From: Leptospira kanakyensis
GTDB lineage: Bacteria > Spirochaetota > Leptospiria > Leptospirales > Leptospiraceae
Length of the DNA: 64,000 bases
Direction: 5' to 3'
NCBI RefSeq assembly: GCF_004769235.1
Contig: NZ_RQFG01000005.1
Span: 496,001-560,000 of the forward strand
A program made the position numbers and the translations under genes. Of this stretch, positions 18,325 to 26,739 are shown in pieces. The stretch's first letter is position 1, and each line of letters begins with the position of its first letter. The notes beneath the pieces are model-generated. The model had not been told where the DNA came from. It saw only the letters and a list, made by a program, of their open reading frames with translations, and made no database searches.

Positions 18325-19887
18325 ATGAAAAATCAGAGAATCCTCATCACGTCTATTTTTCTATTGTTTGGTTCCTTACCCCTTTTTTCTCAAAACAATC
18401 TCGAGGAAAAAGACAAACAAAGACAATCCAGTCTTGTTACCACAAACCAAAAGAAACAGGAAGAAATTTTACAAAAATACAATGACTTCGTCAGTCGTAT
18501 CCAAAACAGATTTCCTGGCCTCAAAATCTCATCTTCCCCTATCGACTTAAAATCGGCAGAAGGGATTTCCGACCATAACGCAAACCCCGGGGCTAAAGAT
18601 AAAAAATCCAAATCCTTATCTGCCACTGCAGCCGAAAGTTTTTATCTACAATTAGAACCTTCTCAAAATCCTTCCTCTCGTTCACAGATAAAAGTCAAAA
18701 AAGGAGAATCCGTAGAAGTGGTGATGGTTCTCAAACAAGACGTAACAGCCAAAACAGAAAAACCTCATTGGGTGCTTTTGCGAACCAAATCCAAACAAGA
18801 AGGTTACATTACCCAGGATCTGCTCTCAACGAATAAACCCGCAGTTAAATCAAGGAACACAGATGGATTGTCTTTAGATTTATCCTCTCTCTCTGGAAGG
18901 ATTTCAGAAACACCTAACAATCAATACTCGGACTCAAAAAAAGGAAAAAACATGTGGGTAGAGGCAAGTTCACTTAATCTGAGAGGAGAACCAGATGTCA
19001 ACGCCTACGTGGTAGCAAGATTACCAAAAGGTCTGAAAGTCAAAATTGAAACCTCAAGTTCCAATGAAGAAACCATTGACGGAATCACATCGCAGTGGCA
19101 CCAGATTTCTTCTGCGTATGGAAATGGATGGGTTTTCGGTGGTTATCTAAGTGCATCAGAAGTTGTATCTTACGAAGTGCAACCAGGAGAAATTTCTTAT
19201 CCACAAGAAAACCCAGATGAACTAAAAACGGGTGAAAAACGATATGTTCGTTCCACAAGTCTAAGAATGCGAGACGAACCAAACGATTATGGTTCGGTTG
19301 TGACAACAATTCCTGGTGACGAGAAAATCAAAATCATTGATACAAAAAAGGAAATAGAAACCATCGGTGGTGTTAGATCCAAATGGTTGTATGTATCTTG
19401 GAATGATGAATGGGAAGGTTGGGTATTTGGTGGATTTGTTTCCAAAGACCGCGGCCCTCTTGTGGATAACGATGACATTTCCAAATACTTTCAAATTCCA
19501 GTCGATAACGATCGTTATGTATCTTCTAACTTTGGAACAAGGGTAGATCCTGTTACCGGAAAAGTCGGTGCTTTTCATTCAGGGATTGATTTGCCAGCAT
19601 CCATAGGCACTCCGATTAAAGCAGTTAGTGACGGAAAGGTTTGGCGAACCATTACAACTAGCGGTGGTTATGGGATGCTCACAATTCTAAGCCATAAAAA
19701 CAATATATTCACCTACTACGCTCACCAAAATGAACGACAAGTAAAAGAAGGTGACAGTGTCCGATCTGGCGATATCATTGGTCAGGTTGGAAATACCGGA
19801 AAATCCACCGGCCCACATTTACATTTTGAAGTTAGGAAAGGCCCCGACCAACAAGCTTTGGATCCAGATGCCTATTTACCCAAATGA
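18325..19887 (+). CDS. Exported SH3b-domain M23 metallopeptidase
   Basis: 520 aa; the ATG at 18325 starts a clean signal peptide (to about residue 23), whereas the TTG 21 bp upstream would not. Three SH3b-like domains follow, the first divergent (about 95-170, 210-275, 300-375), the latter two ending in GWVFGGYLS and GWVFGGFVS. Then a C-terminal M23 domain carries the zinc ligands in HSGIDL and HLHFE, plus YYAHQNERQ. M23 enzymes cut peptidoglycan cross-links or activate amidases; SH3b domains bind the wall. First gene of a four-gene overlapping operon. Confidence 0.9.
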   Translation: MKNQRILITSIFLLFGSLPLFSQNNLEEKDKQRQSSLVTTNQKKQEEILQKYNDFVSRIQNRFPGLKISSSPIDLKSAEGISDHNANPGAKDKKSKSLSATAAESFYLQLEPSQNPSSRSQIKVKKGESVEVVMVLKQDVTAKTEKPHWVLLRTKSKQEGYITQDLLSTNKPAVKSRNTDGLSLDLSSLSGRISETPNNQYSDSKKGKNMWVEASSLNLRGEPDVNAYVVARLPKGLKVKIETSSSNEETIDGITSQWHQISSAYGNGWVFGGYLSASEVVSYEVQPGEISYPQENPDELKTGEKRYVRSTSLRMRDEPNDYGSVVTTIPGDEKIKIIDTKKEIETIGGVRSKWLYVSWNDEWEGWVFGGFVSKDRGPLVDNDDISKYFQIPVDNDRYVSSNFGTRVDPVTGKVGAFHSGIDLPASIGTPIKAVSDGKVWRTITTSGGYGMLTILSHKNNIFTYYAHQNERQVKEGDSVRSGDIIGQVGNTGKSTGPHLHFEVRKGPDQQALDPDAYLPK

Positions 19888-21818
19888 AACATAAACTTTT
19901 TACTTTTAGTTTTCTCCTTTTATTCATTACCGCTAACAGCGTTTTTTCCCAAAATAACCCAGCGGAAACAAACACAGAAACGACCCCTCCCGATATGGTA
20001 CAAATTTTAACCAAAGGGAATCTGAAGGAATTCGAAACTGCCATAACTAGCGGTGGTGACATCAATGCCAGTGATGAATCAGGAAAAACTTTGTTAGTCC
20101 TTGCGGTCGAAAAAAATAAAACAAAACAGTTTGAAATTTTATTAAACCATGGTGCAGATCTCAACAAAAGAGATTTATCCGGCAAAACATTGTTACACTA
20201 TGTAGTGACTTCTCGATTCACAAACCAAATCAAAACCATTGTGGAAAAAGGGGCTGATCTGAATGCTTATGATGCGGACGGAAATACAGCGCTCCATGTT
20301 GCCGTTTTAAAAGCAAATCTCGCGGTACAAAAGTTACTCGTGGAAAGTAAAGCCGATGTAAACCTAAGAAACAATCCACGAAAATCTCCACTGTATTTGG
20401 CTTTTGAAAAATCAAAAACTGATTCTATCACATACCTTCTACAAAATGGAGCCGATATCAATCTTCCGGATCTTACAGGAAGGACTGCTGTTTTTGTATC
20501 TATCGATCAAAAAAACTTAAAACTTTTAAACTTAAGTTTAGATTCTAATGCCAATCCAAATACAGAAGACACTAAGTCCATCCGACCGATTGTATTTGCG
20601 ATTGAAAAAGGTTTTACGCAAGGTTTAGAAGTTCTACTGAACCGTGGCGCCGATGCGAATTCAAAAACTCCAGAAGGAGAATCCTTACTTTTTTATGCAG
20701 CCTTAAAAAAGAACCTAACCGCAATCAGTTTATTATTAAAAAAAGGTCTGGGTGTTGATACCAAAAACTTAAGTGGAAAAACTTTATTCGAACTAGCATT
20801 ACAAAAAAATGATTCCAATCTATTAAAATTGGTTTTGGATTCTGGTGCTAATCCCAACCAAATTCTTTCCACAAACAAAAATCCATTAGAAGAATCTATC
20901 GAATCTGCAAAATGGTCTGTTGCCGAAATTCTAATTCAAAAAAATGCAGATGTATTAACACCTAACACAGCCGGATACCTTCCCATCCATCTGGCATCCC
21001 GGAAATCTGGGCTAAAAATTGTAGAAGAGTTACTGAAAAAAAATGTCCCAGTTGATGTATTAAATGAAAAAACTGGGGAAACAGCACTCAGTTTAGCTTT
21101 AGAAAACAAAGGATTAAACATAACTAAATTTCTTTTGTCAAAGAAAGCCAATCCTAATCACAAACAAAAAGATGGTTCCAGTTTGGTTTTTGCTACCATT
21201 GAAAGAAAGGATGCTGAGGGATTTAAACTCTTAGTTAGTGCTGGCGCTGACCTCCAATCTTTAAACGAAGAAGGTGAAAACTTAATTACAACGGTTTGTA
21301 AATTGGATATTGATAAAAAAGAACAAAAGTTTGCTGATGAAACAATCAAACTACTTGTCACAAAATCAGTAAACCCCAACACAAAAAACAAACGAGGGTT
21401 AAGTGCTCTCCATATTGCTTTAAATCGAAATCGAATCGAAACCATGTCACAACTGATTACCTTAGGTGCCGACCCTAACCTAACAGACAATAATGGTCTA
21501 ACCGTTTTACACAAAGCCATCCAAAAGTTTTTAACCTCAAGAGAAAACACACAAACGGAATCGTATAAGAAACTAGTACTATTCCTAGTAGAAAGACGAG
21601 CGAACATCAACCAACAAGACAAACTAGGGAAAACTATACTTTCCGAACTAGCAATCCAGTTTGATCCTGGTAAAAGTGATTCCATTTTGGAATTGGCAAG
21701 AGTTTTCGTTTTGAACGGCGGAGATTCTAAATTAGAAGATAAAACAGGAAAATCACCTCTGGAATATGCAGAGGAAAAAAGATTACCGGAACTGATTGAG
21801 ATTTACCGCGGCCTTTAA
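19884..21818 (+). CDS. Exported ankyrin-repeat protein
   Basis: 644 aa: a signal peptide (about residues 1-23), then about 17 ankyrin repeats recognisable by units such as GADLNKRDLSGKTLLHYVV, GADLNAYDADGNTALHVAV and GADPNLTDNNGLTVLHKAI. Probably a periplasmic binding scaffold. The start overlaps the M23 peptidase stop (ATGA) and its stop overlaps the next start (TAATG). So a periplasmic scaffold and two cytoplasmic cNMP-binding proteins are made from one message. Confidence 0.9.
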   Translation: MKHKLFTFSFLLLFITANSVFSQNNPAETNTETTPPDMVQILTKGNLKEFETAITSGGDINASDESGKTLLVLAVEKNKTKQFEILLNHGADLNKRDLSGKTLLHYVVTSRFTNQIKTIVEKGADLNAYDADGNTALHVAVLKANLAVQKLLVESKADVNLRNNPRKSPLYLAFEKSKTDSITYLLQNGADINLPDLTGRTAVFVSIDQKNLKLLNLSLDSNANPNTEDTKSIRPIVFAIEKGFTQGLEVLLNRGADANSKTPEGESLLFYAALKKNLTAISLLLKKGLGVDTKNLSGKTLFELALQKNDSNLLKLVLDSGANPNQILSTNKNPLEESIESAKWSVAEILIQKNADVLTPNTAGYLPIHLASRKSGLKIVEELLKKNVPVDVLNEKTGETALSLALENKGLNITKFLLSKKANPNHKQKDGSSLVFATIERKDAEGFKLLVSAGADLQSLNEEGENLITTVCKLDIDKKEQKFADETIKLLVTKSVNPNTKNKRGLSALHIALNRNRIETMSQLITLGADPNLTDNNGLTVLHKAIQKFLTSRENTQTESYKKLVLFLVERRANINQQDKLGKTILSELAIQFDPGKSDSILELARVFVLNGGDSKLEDKTGKSPLEYAEEKRLPELIEIYRGL

Positions 21819-22252
21819 TGTCCATTCCTAAAAAAGACAATCGAATCAACATCTTTGACTTCGTGAATACTGTCCCTACAAAGACATTCAAACGAGGAGA
21901 AATTATAGTTAGAGAAGGTGAACCGTCTAACGAGAAAATGTATTTCATCTTAAGTGGTTCTCTTTCTGTAGGTATGGGAGCACCTGACCAAGGAAATTTC
22001 CATGAAGTGAGAAAACTTGCTACTGGAGAATTTTTTGGAGAGATTGCCCTGATCTCCAGCCATCCAAGGGCCATGACAGTTTTTATTGAATCAGACAGAG
22101 CCCAACTTGGGATTTTAGATAAACAGAATTTAACTCGAATTGCAAATTCGAACCCTATGTTTGTTTATGCTCTATTACAAACTTACGTGGAACGTTTGAT
22201 TGAAGCAGAACAAAAATTAAAAGATCTTACGGAGTCAAGTGATGGGACTTAA
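21818..22252 (+). CDS. Single-domain cyclic-nucleotide-binding protein 1
   Basis: 144 aa, essentially one cNMP-binding domain. The phosphate-binding cassette is intact: GEFFGEIALISSHPRAM (residues about 70-86) with the FGE Glu and PRA Arg that contact the ribose phosphate. There is no DNA-binding or kinase domain, so it must act through a partner or as a sensor. Cytoplasmic, no signal peptide. Downstream of two adenylate-cyclase-type genes, which makes cAMP the likely ligand. Confidence 0.9.
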   Translation: MSIPKKDNRINIFDFVNTVPTKTFKRGEIIVREGEPSNEKMYFILSGSLSVGMGAPDQGNFHEVRKLATGEFFGEIALISSHPRAMTVFIESDRAQLGILDKQNLTRIANSNPMFVYALLQTYVERLIEAEQKLKDLTESSDGT

Positions 22253-22760
22253 AGAATCTCTCGCAAAACTTAGTATGATCAATATCAAACGTGGAGAGGT
22301 TCTCTTTAAAGAGGGAGTTCCTTCTAACGGCGCAATGTTCTTTTTATTTGAAGGGCAGCTAGATATTTACAAACAAATTGAAGGGAAACATATAAAGTTA
22401 AGAAGTATCTTACCAGGAGAATTCTTTGGTGAGATGGCAATTATCAATAACAGCCCAAGAGCCGCATCCATCGTAGTGGTTTCAGAAACTGCAAAACTCG
22501 GGATCATCAACCGAACTACTTTTGTGCAGATGAGTCAGGAAAGTCCGGAATTTTTATTTTTACTTCTTAAAAAAGTAATCGAACGACTTTATGAAACAGA
22601 TGGAAAAATCAGAGCGATCAAACGACAACAAGATGAAGATTCTATCGTTGCAAAAATAACTTCAGCATCAAATGGTTCTTCTGCTGAAAATGCAGAAGGT
22701 GATGGATCCGAAACTCCTCCCGATCCATTTGTGGAAAATGAAACTCCAGTAGGAGAATGA
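22242..22760 (+). CDS. Single-domain cyclic-nucleotide-binding protein 2
   Basis: 172 aa; ATG at 22242 with GGAG 7 nt upstream, overlapping the previous gene by 11 bp. One cNMP-binding domain with an intact cassette (GEFFGEMAIINNSPRAA) followed by an acidic, Ser/Glu-rich tail of about 45 residues. A close paralogue of the gene before it; the two could form a heterodimer. No effector domain. Confidence 0.9.
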   Translation: MGLKESLAKLSMINIKRGEVLFKEGVPSNGAMFFLFEGQLDIYKQIEGKHIKLRSILPGEFFGEMAIINNSPRAASIVVVSETAKLGIINRTTFVQMSQESPEFLFLLLKKVIERLYETDGKIRAIKRQQDEDSIVAKITSASNGSSAENAEGDGSETPPDPFVENETPVGE

Positions 22761-22768
22761 TCCTTCAG

Positions 22769-23479
22769 TTAATTCTGTTTTTTTCTTTTTAATTTAAAGA
22801 GTTCTGGTGAAATTTGAATTTCTGGAACCACCCAACCTTGATCGTTTAAAACTAAATCTTTAATCACACTTGCAATTTGGTCTGGTAATAAATATGACTT
22901 TGGATCTTCATCGGGTTCAAAATTCAAATGGTTATAAAAATCGGTTTTCGTAATGTCAGGAATGATCAAATGAACTTTTACACCAAACTTTCTTAACTCA
23001 GCAAATAATTCCCTAGCATAGTGATGGATCCCTGCTTTGAGAGAAGCATAAACATTCCCCCAAGGTGAAATTTCTTTTCCTGACACTGAACCTATAAATA
23101 CAATCCGACCGTTGTTTTGTTTTAATGATCTTGTGAAGGCGCTGGTAAGTAACATTGGTGCTGTGATATGAAGACTGACCATCTCTCGGATTTTTTCAGA
23201 AGACAGTTCCTCTACCGGTGCAAAATAAGCAAGACCCGCATTATGAATGAGTAAACTGATGTTTTTTATTTCTGGAAAACTGATGATGAATTGGTCAATC
23301 TCCTTAGAATTTGAAAGATCACAGGCCATTAAATGGAATAATTCATGAGTAAATTTGCAGTTTTGTGGATTTCTAGATAACCCATAAACTGTATAGCCGA
23401 TGCCGACTAACATTTGCGAAATGGAAAGCCCTATCCCGCGAGAAGCCCCGGTTACTAAAGCAATTTTTGGTTCGGTCAC
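22769..23479 (-). CDS. Short-chain dehydrogenase/reductase (SDR)
   Basis: 236 aa from the GTG at 23479, which overlaps the stop of the esterase gene (GTGA) and puts the NAD(P) motif TGASRGIG in its usual place about 10 residues in. Further motifs: HNAG, the catalytic Ser in GSVSG and YASLK (Tyr-x3-Lys). A longer in-frame extension to 23578 runs inside the esterase gene and is rejected. Substrate unknown; coupling to the esterase suggests a shared lipid or ester pathway. Confidence 0.9.
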   Translation of the reverse strand: MTEPKIALVTGASRGIGLSISQMLVGIGYTVYGLSRNPQNCKFTHELFHLMACDLSNSKEIDQFIISFPEIKNISLLIHNAGLAYFAPVEELSSEKIREMVSLHITAPMLLTSAFTRSLKQNNGRIVFIGSVSGKEISPWGNVYASLKAGIHHYARELFAELRKFGVKVHLIIPDITKTDFYNHLNFEPDEDPKSYLLPDQIASVIKDLVLNDQGWVVPEIQISPELFKLKRKKQN

Positions 23480-24390
23480 AAGCTTTCCATAAAGTCCCAA
23501 ACAAGTTTGGATCCATCTAAAACTTTTGTTGTTTTTCCTTGGTCGATAAAAGGAATCATAGGTTTTTCTCCAGGCCAACTGTGACCTAGCCCATTCAATT
23601 GAATCAAACCAACTTTAGTATTATCAGCACAGGATTCATATCGAAGAAAATCTATCTTTAAATCGACAGAGTCTTCTTTATAACTCTCCGTTTTTTTAGT
23701 TACGGTTTCTGCACAAGAGTTCCACTCTTTCCATCTTAGTATAGAGTCATCTACGGAAAGAATCTCACCACCGTCTCTCACATAACCTCCACTAAATGGA
23801 ACAAGAGGATCTTCAGTTCCTGCCATAATTCCAACGGAAACTGTATTTGTTTTTAAGGTTTGTTTTCTTTTAAGAGTGAATACAGAAATTTGTGCTGCCA
23901 CACTCAAAACCCCTTTCCATAATTCAGGTTTTTCTACTGCCAATCTTTGTGCCATAAAACCACCATTGGAATGGCCTACGAGAAAAACTTTCCTAGCATT
24001 AACGGAACCTTCGGCGATCAATCGTTTTACTAAAAGTTCGATGAAAGTTACGTCGTTGATTTGATTTTCATCAGCAGGGGTATTTCCCCTTCCATCGGCC
24101 CAACTTCTTTTGTAACCATCTGGAAAAACGACAATAAAACCTTTTGAATCTGATAATAAATCTAATTTTGTTTGTAAAATCATCGAGGAACCAGATCCGA
24201 ACCGACCATGAAGAGCAACTAACATTGGTATTGGTGATCCATCCCATTTTTTAGGATAATGGACAATATAAGTTCTTTTGTGGCCTTGGATTTCAATGGA
24301 ATCCGATTTTTCATTAGAAGTTAGTCTTCGATTCAATCCCATACAAGATAAAAGAAAACTAGAGAATAACAATAAACATAGAACTCTCAT
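23476..24390 (-). CDS. Lipoprotein esterase of the PHB-depolymerase/feruloyl-esterase (LpqC) type
   Basis: 304 aa. Lipobox LLSC (Cys16), then an alpha/beta hydrolase: oxyanion region VALHGRFGSG, nucleophile GHSNGG, acid in GTEDPLVPF and His in GLGHSWPG. This triad spacing and the HGRFGSG turn match polyhydroxybutyrate-depolymerase-like esterases, which hydrolyse short polyesters and aryl esters. Surface or periplasmic by its lipobox. Overlaps the lipoprotein upstream and the SDR downstream by 4 bp each. Confidence 0.88.
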   Translation of the reverse strand: MRVLCLLLFSSFLLSCMGLNRRLTSNEKSDSIEIQGHKRTYIVHYPKKWDGSPIPMLVALHGRFGSGSSMILQTKLDLLSDSKGFIVVFPDGYKRSWADGRGNTPADENQINDVTFIELLVKRLIAEGSVNARKVFLVGHSNGGFMAQRLAVEKPELWKGVLSVAAQISVFTLKRKQTLKTNTVSVGIMAGTEDPLVPFSGGYVRDGGEILSVDDSILRWKEWNSCAETVTKKTESYKEDSVDLKIDFLRYESCADNTKVGLIQLNGLGHSWPGEKPMIPFIDQGKTTKVLDGSKLVWDFMESL

Positions 24391-24923
24391 ATTTCTTTTA
24401 TCTCCAATTCTGTAGCTTCAATCAATTGTTCTTTATATACTTGATTAGGCCATTGGAAAACCATTAGGATGATAACTGGAATCCCCCGCCACTGATCCAT
24501 CCCGATTTCATAAATTGATTCTCTTTCAACATCACCAAGTTTGGAATAACGAAATGTAATGGTTTGTTCTGTTCGAATATGAGAAGGGAAAAATCCTCCC
24601 GACAAAAAGGTGGCAAGTAAATTCAAACGATGGATCCATATGTATTTATACGTTGGTTCTTTCTTTTGAAGGATTAATTCCAACTCAGAATCAGAATTAG
24701 GATCTATTTTAAGACCTCTTTTCAGAAGGGTTTCCATAATTGCTTTTTTTTCCTGTTCATAACGATAAAACCCAGTAAATACAAGCTTTACTTTTTCTTT
24801 TCCAATTGATGACAATTTACGTTCTTTTGATGTTATCGGATCAGGAAAAGCCGCACAACTAAAACAAAACATAACGATCGCTAGATGCAAAAAAGTATAA
24901 ACTTTAGAATCATCATTCATCAT
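24387..24923 (-). CDS. Lipoprotein of unknown function
   Basis: 178 aa, lipobox CFSC (Cys23) after a short signal, AGGGGA 5 nt before the ATG. The mature domain is mixed alpha/beta and lacks known motifs. It and the preceding lipoprotein have similar size, topology and a conserved pattern of short basic strands (RYPIES / YEIG), so they may be distant paralogues. Part of a tight operon with the AlkC-like, lipoprotein, esterase and SDR genes. Confidence 0.78.
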   Translation of the reverse strand: MMNDDSKVYTFLHLAIVMFCFSCAAFPDPITSKERKLSSIGKEKVKLVFTGFYRYEQEKKAIMETLLKRGLKIDPNSDSELELILQKKEPTYKYIWIHRLNLLATFLSGGFFPSHIRTEQTITFRYSKLGDVERESIYEIGMDQWRGIPVIILMVFQWPNQVYKEQLIEATELEIKEI

Positions 24924-25527
24924 AAGAGTCCCCTAAAAATTTAGATACTTTTTCAGTGAGTATAGGTTTCCATTCTTTTCGATCGTCACCCCACATCAAA
25001 AGCAAAGATACCCAACCAAACACGCGATAGGACTCTATCGGATACCGATATTCTTTTTCCAGTTTTCCTTTTTTGCTCACTCGAAAGACCAAATAATCAT
25101 CATCCCGATCAATATCTGGAATCACAAAAAAAGTACTAAATGCTAAAAAACGGTTCACTAAATAAAGTGCCAACCTTTCTGGATTTCTCTCTGGTAAATA
25201 AGAAACGGGTTCTATTGATTCGCCCAAAAAGAGGACAAATCTTGGACTTGATTCTAATATAATTTGAACATGAAGATCCGTATTTGTTTGATTTTGGTAT
25301 CTGAGTGATGTGAACTTTCCCGAATTTTGTAAAGCAGCCAAAATATAGGAAACTCTGCGACGATCCACTTCACTATCCCAACCAATCAACTCATAACTAA
25401 GCGACTGATCCTTAACATACTTTGAAAAATCAACTTTAGGCCTTTCCGTTGAATAAAAAACTGCGCAAGAAGAAAGAGTCAAAAGAAAACAAAAAATCCC
25501 GATACAATGCAGAAAAACTTTATACAT
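24913..25527 (-). CDS. Lipoprotein of unknown function
   Basis: 204 aa with lipobox LSSC (Cys21). The mature part has a ribosyl-type beta-alpha pattern without catalytic motifs; the centre (RFVLFLGESIEP) and C-terminus are hydrophobic. The ATG overlaps the AlkC-like stop by 8 bp, and its own stop lies 11 bp inside the next lipoprotein. Not recognised. Confidence 0.78.
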   Translation of the reverse strand: MYKVFLHCIGIFCFLLTLSSCAVFYSTERPKVDFSKYVKDQSLSYELIGWDSEVDRRRVSYILAALQNSGKFTSLRYQNQTNTDLHVQIILESSPRFVLFLGESIEPVSYLPERNPERLALYLVNRFLAFSTFFVIPDIDRDDDYLVFRVSKKGKLEKEYRYPIESYRVFGWVSLLLMWGDDRKEWKPILTEKVSKFLGDSYDE

Positions 25528-26641
25528 TTTTACTTTTTAACCCTTTTAATTCAAATTTTTGCAATTTATATTCATTACCATTTAACAATATAGAAATCGT
25601 ATGTATTCCCGGATAATATACTCGAGTGGTGATCGGAGCAAAAGAATGTCGTTTTGTAATTTTAATTTTTTCTTTTGGCAATAAATTTCTTTCACCTAAC
25701 TGGAACACCTTATATCCATGTTTACCATTTGCTAACAAAAAACCAATTTTATATTCTATTCTTATTTTGGTTGTATCTTTTGGAGTTTGATTTATGGAAA
25801 CTTCAAATTCAAGAGAATCTCCAACTTTGATTTCTTTCTTATTTAAAGTTAAATTGATTTTTGCAGGTTTCCATTTCGTGTTATACGAAAAAAAACTCAA
25901 AGATTTTTTGTTTCCTTTTTTTAGAAGTGTTCGTAAGGCATGTTTTAAATTTTTATCTAACTCTTTTGACTTCCCAAATCTAGTTTCACAAAATTCCAAT
26001 ACCAAATCTGGATTTAATTTAGAAATATCATTTAAGTGATTTGCAACACTTCTACGAACAATTTCATTTTCATCATCCCAAAGTGTTTTTAATATAGATA
26101 AATGAATTTCTGGATTTTGTTTGATCTCAGGAATCCCAATCCCCCAGGGTAACATTGGCCGACTGCCTTCACTTGCCAATCTTCGCACAAATGGTTCCTT
26201 ATGTTTTGACCAGGTTTGCATTTGTTTTAAAGTTTTTTGGAAATGGTGTTTATAAAAAAATCGAATTGCAAACTCAGCACTTGAGAATACCGTTATTTTC
26301 TCCAATGCTTTCATAGATGAATCAAAATCATCTAACCCTGTTTTGGTGACAATATCGTTCAAAAAAATATAAGGAAAATTAAAATCAGAAACCCCTTCTT
26401 CGCGCAGTGAATGAATGAGAGAGATGATATTCGGATAAATATCGGCGATTGGTCCTTGCCAATTCTGAACCAAGACATCCGAGAGCCGATCGATCCTTTG
26501 TTTTAATTCCATTTCTTTCCAAGGGGAAGAAAACACTTGTTTTTGGAATTCCAAAGGTTTGATATTGGAATCCACCCGATTTATGTGATTTCCGAGTCCC
26601 AGAACCCAATCCCGGGAATACATTTCTTTCAAAGGTTCCAT
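25520..26641 (-). CDS. AlkC-like DNA alkylation repair protein with Ig-like domain
   Basis: 373 aa: N-terminal HEAT-like repeats (about 1-255) with RRLASEGSRPMLPWG and IVRRSVANHLNDISK, blocks typical of AlkC/AlkD alkylpurine glycosylases, then a C-terminal beta-sandwich (about 265-360) with SLEFEVSI, as found in AlkC proteins. AlkC removes 3-methyladenine and related lesions. First gene of the leftward operon. Confidence 0.85.
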   Translation of the reverse strand: MEPLKEMYSRDWVLGLGNHINRVDSNIKPLEFQKQVFSSPWKEMELKQRIDRLSDVLVQNWQGPIADIYPNIISLIHSLREEGVSDFNFPYIFLNDIVTKTGLDDFDSSMKALEKITVFSSAEFAIRFFYKHHFQKTLKQMQTWSKHKEPFVRRLASEGSRPMLPWGIGIPEIKQNPEIHLSILKTLWDDENEIVRRSVANHLNDISKLNPDLVLEFCETRFGKSKELDKNLKHALRTLLKKGNKKSLSFFSYNTKWKPAKINLTLNKKEIKVGDSLEFEVSINQTPKDTTKIRIEYKIGFLLANGKHGYKVFQLGERNLLPKEKIKITKRHSFAPITTRVYYPGIHTISILLNGNEYKLQKFELKGLKSKNV

Positions 26642-26739
26642 ACAAACTTAGAACGAAATTACATTTACCTACTTTCAATGGAATCGAAAAACCAATTTGA
26701 ACGAAATTACGTAACACGATTATTCGCAGATAGTTTGGA

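Noticed and set aside
22769..23578. Longer SDR protein starting at 23578
   Set aside because: The extra 33 residues lie inside the esterase gene; the GTG at 23479 gives the usual nucleotide-binding N-terminus.
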